From Ochotona curzoniae (lineage: Eukaryota > Chordata > Mammalia > Lagomorpha > Ochotonidae), in contig NW_024465369.1 in NCBI RefSeq assembly GCF_017591425.1, positions 30,403,501 through 30,467,500 on the forward strand: DNA of 64,000 bases, in the 5' to 3' direction. Numbering within the stretch: position 1 is the first letter of the stretch; the number at the start of each line of letters is the position of its first letter. The position numbers and the translations under genes are program-made. This document shows, piece after piece, positions 33,821 through 43,634 of this stretch. Below the pieces are notes generated by a model. The model was not told the DNA's origin, ran no database searches, and saw only the letters and a program-made list of their open reading frames with translations.

Positions 33821-34189
33821 TTTTTTTTCTTTTTCTCTTTTAACACATTGGTTACTCAATACCATGTCAACAAATTCCATAACATTACAAATTGTTACTG
33901 ATGTAATCTCAGGCTTTTAATTGATTGGGATAATACTGTTCTGGCTCTACCTTTAGACCAGAGATGGTCTCCCCAAGAAACCGTTGAACTTATCTGGACA
34001 ATAAGATGCTGGACTTTATGCTTGGCAGATGCTTGCAATGCAAGAATCTCAACTGAATTTGAACTGTGGTAATGCAACAAGGTGGAGGAATCTACCATGG
34101 GGGGAGGCTTTGGGGAGGGGTGAGGAGAATCCTAGTGCCTATAAAACTGTGTCACATAATGCAATGTAATAAAAAAATAATAACAAAAA
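33821..34189 (+). mobile_element. Lagomorph-type L1 3' UTR, 5'-truncated
   Basis: A T-rich start, TAACACATTGGTTACTCAAT, then AGACCAGAGATGGTCTCCCC, AAGATGCTGGACTTTATGCT, the G-rich block ATGGGGGGAGGCTTTGGGGA and finally CCTATAAAACTGTGTCACAT with an AATAAAAAAATAATAACAAA tail. The G-rich block plus 'tataaaactgtgtcacataatgcaatg' ending is how I remember rabbit-type L1 3' ends. No ORF2 is included. Confidence 0.75.
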
Positions 34190-34761
34190 TTTTAATGTAA
34201 AAATATTTGCTATTTTCCTCTTTATAATTGATTAGTAATTTATATGAAAGTTTTGTATGAATTTTTTAACCAAATTTCTGTAGGAGAATCAGTAAAATTT
34301 GGATAAAGCAGCAAAAGTTCTTCAGTTGAAATAATTGACTCAGGCTAAGTCAAAATTGATAAAGGCTATAGAAGACGTTGGGTTTGTTGCATTCTCTTAA
34401 GTCAAGTTCTTATTCTTCTTCAACAAGGCTCTAATGGACACTTCTAACTCTGCCTCCAAGCCACTGCTCTTCCTTTTAAGTTTCTGTCTTTCCAGAAGCA
34501 TCATCTAAGAAATTTGACTGTCTTTAATCAGGTTACTGTTGAGTGTTTTTGGATTAAGGGCCTTTTGCTCCTTTTGGTGACTTTATGTATGTGGCATACC
34601 TGTCTTGGTAGATTTTGGCATTTCCTTTTCAGGTGGAAATTTAAATGACAATTTCTTTTTCCACCCATGTTGCAATTGTTACTGTGCACTCAAACTGGCT
34701 GTGAAAGAAGTTAGACAAGATGATTATTAGTTTTCTCTTTGTCTTCATTTTAAACATTTGC
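34190..34761. other. Unassigned intronic sequence
   Basis: No gene or repeat recognised. Confidence 0.45.

Positions 34762-34804
<43 letters not shown>
34762..34804. repeat. (CTGT)n(CTAT)n tetranucleotide repeat
   Basis: About six CTGT units followed by about five CTAT units, a compound microsatellite, directly adjoining a CSINE 3' end. Confidence 0.95.
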
Positions 34805-35095
34805 AGTATAATTGAAAGGCAGAAGGAAACAGAGGTCTTCAGTTTTCTAGCTTAAGTCCCTAAATGGCCACAATGTCCAGGTCTGGACCAGGCAGAACCT
34901 AGGACCCAGAAATTGCATCCTGTGGCTCCACAAGGTGACAGGAGCCCAAGCATTTGAGTGAGCATCCGTTGTTTTCCCAGCTGCAGTGCAGAGACCTGGA
35001 TTGGAAACAGCATAGCCAGGACTTGAATCAGTGCTGATATGAGATGCTAGCATCAAAGGCAACTGCTTAATCTGCATCACAACACCTGCTGCCCT
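34805..35095 (-). mobile_element. CSINE copy, old
   Basis: AATTGAAAGGCAGAAGGAAA, AATGGCCACAATGTCCAGGT, AGCATAGCCAGGACTTGAAT and GCTTAATCTGCATCACAACA. Its A-rich tail has apparently become the adjacent tetranucleotide repeat. Confidence 0.85.
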
Positions 35096-35597
35096 TTGTT
35101 CTGTGCCCTTTGTGGGCTTCTTAAAGCCCCAGGAATTGACCAGATGCTTCTTTAAAGACAAATTCAGATCTATTTAAGCATTTCACTACAGATGAGATTT
35201 CTTAAAGTGGCTTTTATAAAATAATAACAAAACATATAGAAAACAACAATGATTTTCTCTCTTTTTATTACTAAGTTCTTCATGCTAAAATAAGTCACCT
35301 TTTATTCTAATCCAGTAGCATGGTGAGTCACATTTTTAAACACATTGCAGATATTTAGAGCACTAATTTCCCACTCACACTTTCACAGGCTTTCTGTAGT
35401 CTTGGCATTGGAAAACAATGGGTCTGTGAACCAGAGCATATTGAGGAAACAGTGGTGATTGAACCTGTGTTCTGAACATGTGTGCATCATGGAATAACTC
35501 CTGCCCTTGTGGACACTCAAGCTCTGGCTCTCATTATCTTCTTTGACCAAGGAAAGTGTTAGGGTTACATGACCACTGTGGTGTAGGGCAAGTCAGA
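35096..35597. other. Unassigned intronic sequence
   Basis: No gene or repeat recognised. Confidence 0.45.
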
Positions 35598-35700
35598 AAG
35601 CTCATGGGAAAATGGAATCAGTTTATTTTGGTACAAAATTTTTGAAGTCCATGAATAGGTATTTTTTTCTTCATAATGCACATTTCTGTTAGTCTAAATG
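35598..35700. mobile_element. MITE fragment, mariner-like
   Basis: AAGCTCATGGGAAAATGGAA, GTTTATTTTGGTACAAAATT and GAAGTCCATGAATAGGTATT, then CTTCATAATGCACATTTCTG. Same palindromic family as at 23581 and the most complete match of the three. Confidence 0.6.
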
Positions 35701-35754
35701 GTAAATGATAATCCCAACACTAATAGAACACTTACCTGTATTGGTACAGTTTGA

Positions 35755-35895
35755 CGTAAAGACTGCTTTGGAGCCAGACAAAGGCATTCTTTTGGAAGAC
35801 AACTGTGTTTAGATTTGTTTTAGTTTCTGTACTGTTTATATCTCTATTTCCTTATGTCTAAAGAGAGGTGATAATAAAATGCTCCCAAAGTGTAA
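35755..35895 (-). repeat. MIR-like ancient SINE
   Basis: GACTGCTTTGGAGCCAGACA, then TATCTCTATTTCCTTATGTC and AAGAGAGGTGATAATAAAAT: reverse MIR in order. Confidence 0.7.
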
Positions 35896-36186
35896 TCAAC
35901 AAAATGAAGAAAAGGTTAATTTAATTTATTAGTATAGAAGTAATAATATTTCATAATTTATAATAATTGGCAAAAGCAGTAGTTATCTTTGTAAGAAAGT
36001 CTGCAGTGTTATTTCTGTCTTTAAAATGCTGTGGCTGAAAAAAAGAAAATCATTTGTTTTACCAACACTGTTTTCCATCACCAGGTAATTTATGTTAACA
36101 TTTCATTAAAAAAAGAAGAAGGAGAAGGAGAAAACGGCTACGACAAATAAAATATAGAAAAATAATAGTTTTAAAAACCCATTTCC

Positions 36187-36485
36187 AGGCCTGCCATGAT
36201 AGCCTAGTGGCTAAATCCTCACCTTGCATACCTGGAATTCTGTATGGGTTCTGGTTTGTGTCCTGGATGCTCTGTTTCTCATCCAGCTCCCTGCAGAGGA
36301 TGACCCAAAGCCTGAGACCCTGCACCCATGTGGGAGACCAGAAGCTCCCGGCTCCTAGCTTTGGATCACTTCAGCTCTAGCCCCTGCAACCATTTGGGTA
36401 GTGAACCAGTGGACAGAAGTTCTTTGTTTCTCCTTCTCTTTGTAAATCTGCCTTTCCAATAAAAATAAATACATCTTTAAAAAGG
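36187..36485 (+). mobile_element. CSINE copy, moderately old
   Basis: AGGCCTGCCATGATAGCCTA head, GGGTTCTGGTTTGTGTCCTG, and a TGCCTTTCCAATAAAAATAA tail. About 20 bases of body are missing after CCAGCTCCCTGC. Confidence 0.92.
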
Positions 36486-36984
36486 AAACATTTCCTTTAG
36501 TGCCAGTGTTTTTCAAACACAGGTAGGTATTTTTATGTTCAGAATGTATAAAGTCCCTGCACAGTGGACTTACCAACACAAATCCTGGAATCTGGTGTAG
36601 TTAAAGAAGCATTCCTTTTAGTTCTTCCAATGAATTCTTAAAGTGATTTAAGCAGTGGTATTGGCACTATGAGTTTTAGCTAACAGAGTCTGAGGTAACT
36701 TGATTATAAAAACAACAGGAAGAAAGTATCAAAATAGAAACTGAAACTGTTAAGTGATTATTAAAAAGTGGGAACAAATAATAAATAATTACAAATGTGA
36801 GAGTTTGGGGGATAACAAATTTTTTTTTTTTTTTGAAAAACAGTCTTACGGAGTAAGAGGGGAGAGGATAGAGGTTGGAAAAGGAGAGAGAAAGTGAGGG
36901 AAAGTTTTAGGGAACTCCATAGAATTATATAATTGTATTTTCTTTCCAAGAATTTTATGTGTTTTTTATGTATTAATTAATTAA
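36486..36984. other. AT-rich sequence with a T-run and purine tract
   Basis: A T-run at about 36821-36834 is followed by GAAAAACAGTCTTACGGAGT and a GA-rich tract to 36900. It may be a truncated minus-strand CSINE tail. The rest is unassigned. Confidence 0.4.
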
Positions 36985-37135
36985 ATTATAACAACAACCC
37001 ATGATGTAGGGATTACTGCTGATGAGGAGGCAGAGGAATAGAGAGAAACTCAGTTACTTGTTCAAGCTAAGCAAGTGCTCTACGATACAGCTGGGGTTTC
37101 AATTTAGGCATTTGGATATAGGATTCATACTCTCA
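36985..37135 (+). repeat. MIR-like ancient SINE
   Basis: AACAACCCATGATGTAGGGA, GATGAGGAGGCAGAGGAATA, CTCAGTTACTTGTTCAAGC and AGCTGGGGTTTCAATTTAGG follow MIR core and 3' order. Confidence 0.75.
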
Positions 37136-37654
37136 TTGCCTTTGTTATGACATTTCTCCCCAAGAGTGAAGATGGAGTGCTAATTTTGTTAAAACTCCTC
37201 TAGTTCTGCTACCCTCTCTATCCTTCTATCCCAGTTCAGATGGATTCATTTTTCCAGGTAAGCTATATGGATGTTTTCCTTAGAAGTCTTTGGGTATTTT
37301 TAATTTAGATCCCTTGAATAATGTATTCTATATGTTCATTTGTTCCTATTTAATCCCATATTTTGCTAGAGCACATTTATAAATAGTTTCCTCAAGGATG
37401 TCTGAAAAACAAATATGCCAAATTCTTATATTTCTTTCTTTGATTTGCTTTTCTTCTCTATTTTCTTCCATGACATTGATGGTTGAGTGAGTTGGAAGAT
37501 TCTGGGCTGAAAATCTGTTTCTCTTGGCCCTTTGGAACCAGTGCTCTGCTCTGTTTTCCGCTTGGTGTGCTTGCTGAGAAGGCCTTTTGTCTACCAGATT
37601 GTTTCTCCATGTACGTCTTCCTGGTGCTATGAAATCTCAGTGTTGGCTGACATT
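37136..37654. other. Unassigned, possible old L1 remnant
   Basis: GGAAGATTCTGGGCTGAAAA near 37493 and TTTTCCGCTTGGTGTGCTTG near 37554 vaguely recall antisense L1M 3' sequence. Not strong enough to name. Confidence 0.3.
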
Positions 37655-37965
37655 GTTGTGTAGGATGTTAAGCTACTATCTGCAGTATTGGCATTCAATA
37701 TGAGTGCCACTTGGAGTCCAGATCCAGCTCCCTGCTAATGCACCTCAGAAAGTAGCAGAGGATGGCTCAAGTCCCTGTGCCCCTGCACCCATGTGGGAGA
37801 CCCATCTGAAGTTCTTGGCTCTTAGCTTCGGTATGGCACAGTTTCAGCTATTGTGGCCATTTGGAGAGTTAACTGGCATATGGAAACTCAAATCTCTTTT
37901 TCACATTGCCTTCTTCCCTCCCGTGCTATGTTTCAAAAATAAAAATGTATGTGTATGTTAAAGAA
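37655..37965 (+). mobile_element. CSINE copy, old
   Basis: TGTTGTGTAGGATGTTAAGC head, CATGTGGGAGACCCATCTGA, and a TTTCAAAAATAAAAATGTAT tail. Confidence 0.85.
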
Positions 37966-38044
37966 AATAACTTTATTTGATAGATACTGTTTTTTTTTAA
38001 GAAATATTGCTAGTTTTCAGGAGCTTTTGAGTTATTTCTTATTT

Positions 38045-38690
38045 TTCTTTTGTGCTTCAAGGGGTTTTTAAAATTGAGGTATAGTTTACTCACAGTAAGT
38101 TACTTGCTTGGGTGTTCAGTACTATAAATTTTGACAACTGCATATAATAATATTACCATCACCACAAGTAAAACAGAAAATTCACAGTAACTGGTAGTTG
38201 GAAGCAGCCTACGTGTCCATCAGTGGGTGCCTGGATAGACAAAATGATGAACCAAATGGACGAATTGCTTTTAAATGCACAGTTAAATGATACTAAACAT
38301 ATTCACATTGTTCAGCAGCCATCACCGTTATTTCTGGAACATTTTTCATCTTGCCACACTGAAGATTCTACATCCACTGAAAAATAACTCCTATTTGCCT
38401 TTCCCCAACTCCTGTCATTCAGCATCCTGTTTTCTGTGTATAAATTTGACTTCTCTGGCTAACTAATATAAGTAGAACCATATAGAACAGCTACCCTATT
38501 TTGACTCACTTCTCAAGCATTGTGTCTTCAAGGTTTTTTGGATCGTTGCATCTGTCAGAATTTCTTTCCTGAGGTTGAATTATGTTTCACAGTCTGTGTG
38601 TCTCTCATTTTGTTTATGTGGATTTTTGTTGTTATGTGCATTTTGCCACAGTTAATAAGAGATAAAACACAATCTCATCACTTCATTGCT
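38045..38690 (-). mobile_element. Ancient L1 3' region, antisense, rearranged
   Basis: AAAATTGAGGTATAGTTTAC, CATTGTTCAGCAGCCATCAC, TTTTTCATCTTGCCACACTG and GAACCATATAGAACAGCTAC are antisense L1M landmarks. TACGTGTCCATCAGTGGGTG near 38210 reads in the opposite sense, suggesting an internal inversion or two copies. Confidence 0.65.
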
Positions 38691-38724
38691 CCTATCCAAA
38701 CTTTCTCTCTTAGATGTATATTTT

Positions 38725-39052
38725 AAAGATTTAGTATATTTTAGAGGAAATACAGGTAGAGAATCTTAGCTAGAGACAGCTAGAGAATCTTATGTCTGCT
38801 GGTTCACTCCACAAAAGACCACAGCAGCCAGGGCTGGGCTAAGACAAAAGGAAGCAGCCAGGAATTCCATCTGAGTCTCCCTTGTGGTGACAGAGACCGG
38901 AGTGCTTGGGCCAGTTTTTTTTTAGTATTCCCAGGCACATTAGCAGGGAGCTGGAGTGACAGGCAAGCAGCCAGGACTGGAACCAGTTTCTCTGATAGGA
39001 AATACCAGCATCATAAACTGCAGCTTAACACACTGTACTACAACGTTGACCC
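38725..39052 (-). mobile_element. CSINE copy, old
   Basis: TAAAGATTTAGTATATTTTA tail, TGCTGGTTCACTCCACAAAA, GGCACATTAGCAGGGAGCTG and CACACTGTACTACAACGTTG. TAGCTAGAGACAGCTAGAGA is a small local duplication. Confidence 0.85.
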
Positions 39053-39539
39053 CTTGAGTTTTACAATAATTTTATCTTCATCCTGTCCGTTTACATTCTG
39101 AAATACTTTTTCATTGGTTTTCTAAACATCTTAGTTTAGCAAAAACTTTCCACAACCATGATCAGAATTTCAAAGTGTTTTGATACTTTCTGTTTCTTCA
39201 AAGATCTTTGTTCATGTAATCATAGCTGTAGTATCTCCTTGAATTTCTGTGGGACAACTAATTAGAATTTTTTTTTTTGAAAGAGATGTGTTGTTCTCTT
39301 CAGCTTCTTTGATGTTGTTTTCTTCTAGGTTTGTAATTTTCTCTCACTTTCATTTTGCAGATTTTCCTCAACTGTTTACTTTTCTTCCATTATGCCATGT
39401 CTTTGAGATCAGGACATTAAAAAGTTGATTGGAAGCTTGATGTGTACATAAGATGTGTTCATTTTTGAAAACTTACACTTTTATTTTCAGAATGGTGCTG
39501 TGTTTTTGAGAAGTTGTGGTGACATCTCAGACAGTTCAA
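39053..39539. other. Unassigned T-rich sequence
   Basis: Probably more antisense L1 by position and composition, but no landmark is clear. Confidence 0.3.
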
Positions 39540-40045
39540 TACATTCCGCTAAATGTTTTGTCTGCTGCTGACATCCTATGTTAGCGTAATACATTTGGTG
39601 CAACTAATGAGGTGCTAGCCATGCCTCATTATCATCCAACGTCCAAACTCTGTTTCGTTAGTTTTCACCTTATGTCATTTTCCTGTTCAGAGTCTCATTT
39701 AGGACACATATCTCTTTAGACTATTATCAGAAGTGAGTTTCTTAACTTTTGTTGTTTTCGATGCTTGGGGGATTTTGAAACATGCCAGACAGATATTTTG
39801 TAGAATACCCCTCAGTTGGAGTTCACCTGATGTTTTTCTCCTGCTTAGATGGGACTTAGCGGTTTAGAGGGAAAGACCACCAGGAGAAGTGTCATTCTCA
39901 TCCCGTCACTCTTGGTTGCTCCAGGATGTACACCCCTATTACCCTGCTAAGGTAGTGTTAGCCAGGTTTCTTTGATTGTTAAGTCGGTATTCCTTCCCAC
40001 GCTCCAGTCTTTGGAAAGGAGTCATCACTCCGCGGTTAGACAGTC
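39540..40045 (-). mobile_element. Ancient L1M-type 3' UTR, antisense
   Basis: A long ordered match to a familiar block: ATACATTTGGTGCAACTAAT, GTTAGTTTTCACCTTATGTC, GATATTTTGTAGAATACCCC, GTGTCATTCTCATCCCGTCA and GTAGTGTTAGCCAGGTTTCT. Confidence 0.75.
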
Positions 40046-40559
40046 TCTGTTCTTGTTCTCCCTGTATTTCTTGCCCTCTGCCTCTGTTTTCCCTTATGTT
40101 ATTGCTCCTCGTGCCTTGGGAACTTGGTGGGAAGTGGGGCTGGAGCAGGGTGCAGGGAGTGGGAAAGGCAGGACTTGCATTTGATATTGCTACCACCATC
40201 TGATTTGTCTTCTCTTTGCCACCCTTACAAAGTGGAAAATATTAAATTCTAAAAGTAAAAGAAAAATATTTTTACTACTATTTGCTCCCACCCTCCTTAA
40301 AAACTTCCCCCCAAAATATAGTTACCTAAATAGTACAAAAAAAAAAAAGAAGACAAAACTGTTCTCTTGTGCCTCCTGCTTCCTCACACGCTTCCTTTCT
40401 GTTTCCCATCACTGCCAGCTTCACCTCTTGTGGATTGTTTGCCCTAGATATAGTTTGATCACACAAATAGTTGAGATAGTTGCCTCATTTCTGAATTGCA
40501 ACTGATTTAGGATTGGGCCAAGAAAAAGCCACTGGTGAGATGCATGTCCTACAGTCTTG
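40046..40559. other. Unassigned intronic sequence
   Basis: No gene or repeat recognised. An A12 run lies near 40338. Confidence 0.45.
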
Positions 40560-40805
40560 GGGGAGTAATACATTCACCTGTATACATGCCCATGCATACA
40601 CACACATATATATACATGTAGAGATATACAAGCATGTGTGTCCATACAGCACACACATACATGCACACTCATGTAAGTCTCTCACATGCAGACATACTAT
40701 TACACACATTTTCATACATGCACGCACATGTCTGCACTCACACATGTAGATGTATTGCCACAAACATATACACCCATGTATACACACTCATACATGTACA
40801 CAAAG
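40560..40805. repeat. Degenerate (CA)/(ACATG) low-complexity tract
   Basis: About 245 bases dominated by ACACATACATG-like words (for example CACACACATACATGCACACT). The 78- and 100-codon frames across it are Cys/His/Tyr-rich artefacts of the repeat. Confidence 0.88.
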
Positions 40806-42102
40806 TATAGTTAAATATTACATATTTTTGAAAAGCCTGATGAAAGTATGGGACAGAACTGCAAATTCAAGTGGGGAAGGTTTGTTTATTAGATGAGAAC
40901 TGATTGTCTGCAAACTGTGCTAATCAAAACGATAGAGATGGATGCTGTGAGATAAAGGAGAAGGGTCTACCTCCTTTGGAATAGTCACACTTCTTGGGGG
41001 AGTTTTGTTTTTTTAAGGAAATAGCTCCTCTGATAAAGGGAAACAGGGGCATCAGCAAGTGAAAATGACCCTGTTTCTCATGCGAATTAACTTTGGTGGG
41101 GGAAAAGAGGATTTTCTCAATGATTGTTGAATTGGAGGGGCATGTGAAATCATCTAGCACTGGGATTGCATGGTTGAAATTGAGTCATACTGAAGCTAGT
41201 AGACAAGCCAGACTTCCAGAACTCTGCAGCAAACTGATTCTCAGAGAAAGCCTCGCCTGAATCTCAATTCTGAGCATCCTTTTTGACAATGTATATGTCT
41301 CAGTAATGTGTGTATCTGTGCACACATTCTTTTCGTAGGAAAAGAACAAACTTCTCTGCACTCAATTTCTGATCATTGAAATTTGGACAAAAGAAAAAAT
41401 GTAAATAAATGTGTTATTTCAGACTTTTCCCTTCAATAATCTTGAAGTTTTTATTGCCATAAACATGAATTCACTTGTCAGTGGTCTATATTTTAGCATT
41501 GCAAGATGGTGTAATTCCAGAATTTACAAATTGAATTTCTGCCAATTATACTTTAGTACATGAAACATAATTATATTTCTTAAATTAGTCCCTTTTGTGC
41601 AAGCACAGCATACAACTAATAAAGTAACTTTTGTGCTTGTCAAATGTGATATTTCATAATTTAGTTTTGTCATCATTGTTGGGGGAAAAAGACCTGGCCC
41701 AACATCCTTCAAAAACCGTTAAAATTCTAAATACCCAAGGAGGAAGGGTTGGTGGTTGGATGCTCAATATGGGTATCATGTTAGGGTCATTTCTAAATAT
41801 GTCAACAAAACAATACTTCTCTCATTTCCCAGGGCATCTTGTTGTCAGCCTTTTGTCTCAAGAGAAAAATAACCATCCGTGGGTTAATGAATGAAGTGAT
41901 TGGAGAATTGCACTTTGAGCATCCTGGTGACAGTGTTTTAGAAGTCAGGATCAATTGGTTCCAACTTGTTTGTGACACTGGTCTACTGTTCTTAAAAGTA
42001 CAAGTTGTTGCAAGAGGACGTTCTGTAATGAAGCAGTTCTGCTGGAGAAACTGTGCATTGCTGCCACTGCTCTCTGGCTTCTTGGGATCATATCCTGGTG
42101 AA
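40806..42102. other. Unassigned intronic sequence
   Basis: No named repeat or exon. Two overlapping plus-strand frames near 41631-42117 have no recognisable motif. Confidence 0.45.
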
Positions 42103-42334
42103 CTTTTTTTTTTTTGAGAAATATCAGTTTATAGAGTTGTCCATCTCTTGCAATATAAAATATCCAGCTCTCCCATGTGGGTGACAAGGACTGAAGTTAT
42201 TTCATACAATTATTAGAGTGTGCATTAGCAGGAAGCTATAGTCAGAAGCAGTGGTGGGACTCAAACATAAGGAATACAATCTGGGTAACAGGCATTCCAA
42301 GCAATGTCTTAACGCTGCACTAACTGTCTACTCC
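42103..42334 (-). mobile_element. CSINE variant copy, old
   Basis: A T-run, CAGCTCTCCCATGTGGGTGA, GTGTGCATTAGCAGGAAGCT and TTCCAAGCAATGTCTTAACG. The last phrase is diagnostic of the variant ('...cccaagcagcatcttaacc...') type. Confidence 0.75.
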
Positions 42335-42404
42335 AAGAATCTCTTTTTTTTCTATAAGCTATTAAAATTCTTGAAAAACATTGTTCTTGGAATTGGGCTT
42401 AATT

Positions 42405-43634
42405 TTATTATTTTTTATCTTTAATATTTTAAAAGTTTTAAATGATGTTTACATAGTTGATCAAGGCGGGAAGGAACGAGGGTTAGGGAAAACTGAGTGT
42501 GTTCATTGTTTCCAGGTTTCGGTTTCTTTTTCCTGTATCTGAGGGAGGGAGGAGTCAAGGAGAGAAGCCACACCCAGCTTCTCACCCATCCCACGATCTG
42601 AAGGAAGGGGAATGGCCACCCAGTATTAACCAGAGTCCTGATGTGGTACATGCTCTGAGGCTTTCGCCCAGGTGGTTTCAGTAGTTCTGAAATGTTTCCA
42701 AGTCTCGCTGATCCAAGGATGAGGGAACACTTTCAATGTCCATTGGCTGACATAGTCCAACTTAGACTCTCCATTTACCCAGATATTTGCTGTCATTATT
42801 GGGCTGGGGTAATTATCCAATTTGTTCTGTTCTTTTTCTTCTGCTATGGTAGTAGATGCCTTCTGTAGGGTCCAATGGGCTACCATATCCTCTATGTGGA
42901 TCTGGGCCAGTCATCTGTTACTCCATTTTTTTTCTACTGAGGAGAACCAGTTCTTGCAGGTGGGCCCAAAAGCCCAACCCAGTTGACCCAGGCCCCACAC
43001 CCCTGGGACTCATGAACCCTGCACTCACAATGTAGGTGGGCACAAGACCCAGGCCATGCAACCTGGGACCCACTGGACATCCCCACTCTCAGGGTTCACA
43101 GACCTGGAACCCAACATAAAAGTGGGCTCAAGGACCCAGGCCAGATGACCCGGGCACCGCTGAGCTCCCAACCTTCAGGGCTCACAGACCTGGCACCCAC
43201 CATTTGGTCAAGCCCAAGGAACCAGGCCAGACAACCTGGACCCTGCCATACCCCTTACCCCAGGGCTCATGGACACGTCACTCACCATACAGGTGAGCCA
43301 AGGACCCAGATCAGGCAACCTGAGTCCCACAGGATCACCCATCCCTAGGGCTCACAGACCTAGCACCGGCTATATAGGCGGCCACATGGACCTGGGCCAG
43401 ATGGCCCAGGCCCCACCAGACCCTCCCCATCCCCAGAGCTCATGGACACGTCACTCACCGTACAGGTGGGCCAAGGACCCAGACTCTTCCAGAGCCTCCA
43501 CCCCTGGGGCTCATGGACCCAGAACCCACCATACCGCAGGCCAAGGACCCAAGCCAGGTGACCAGGCACCATGGGATCTCCCACCCCTGGGAATCACAGA
43601 CCTGGCACCCACTGTACAGGCAGGCACAAGGATG
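42405..43634 (-). mobile_element. Candidate composite retroelement: minisatellite + unique body + A-rich tail
   Basis: Read on the minus strand it begins with about eight G-rich 85-base units (43634 to 42959). It continues as about 530 bases of non-repeated sequence and ends in an A-rich tail (TTAAAGATAAAAAATAATAA) near 42405. Flanks offer a possible short duplication: GGCTTAATTTTA at the tail and GGCATTAATTTTA past the minisatellite. The unique part holds two overlapping minus-strand frames of 86 and 76 codons with no motif I recognise. It could be a 5' monomer array plus flank of a pika L1, an SVA-like composite, or a minisatellite grown inside an older repeat. The single-insertion reading is inference. 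Confidence 0.45.
42959..43634. repeat. Minisatellite, about eight 85-base units
   Basis: Units begin with GGTGGGC-like sequence near 42959, 43035, 43121, 43206, 43292, 43377, 43465, 43535 and 43619 (last partial). Period is 85-88 with two short units (about 76 and 70). Shared words are AAGGACCCAGGCCAG, CCCCAGGGCTCACAGACC and GGCACCCACCATAC. The plus strand is strongly C-rich over G. Open frames across it (158 codons on +, 74 on -) are translations of the repeat; unit lengths are not multiples of three. Confidence 0.93.

Noticed and set aside
40485..40787. 100-codon Cys/His/Tyr-rich minus-strand frame
   Set aside because: A product of the degenerate CA/ACATG low-complexity tract; the opposite strand gives a similar His/Ile/Tyr-rich frame.
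42959..43634. CRISPR-like direct repeat array
   Set aside because: The units are contiguous diverged 85-base repeats with no constant repeat and unique spacer pattern. The context is a mammalian intron; this is a minisatellite.
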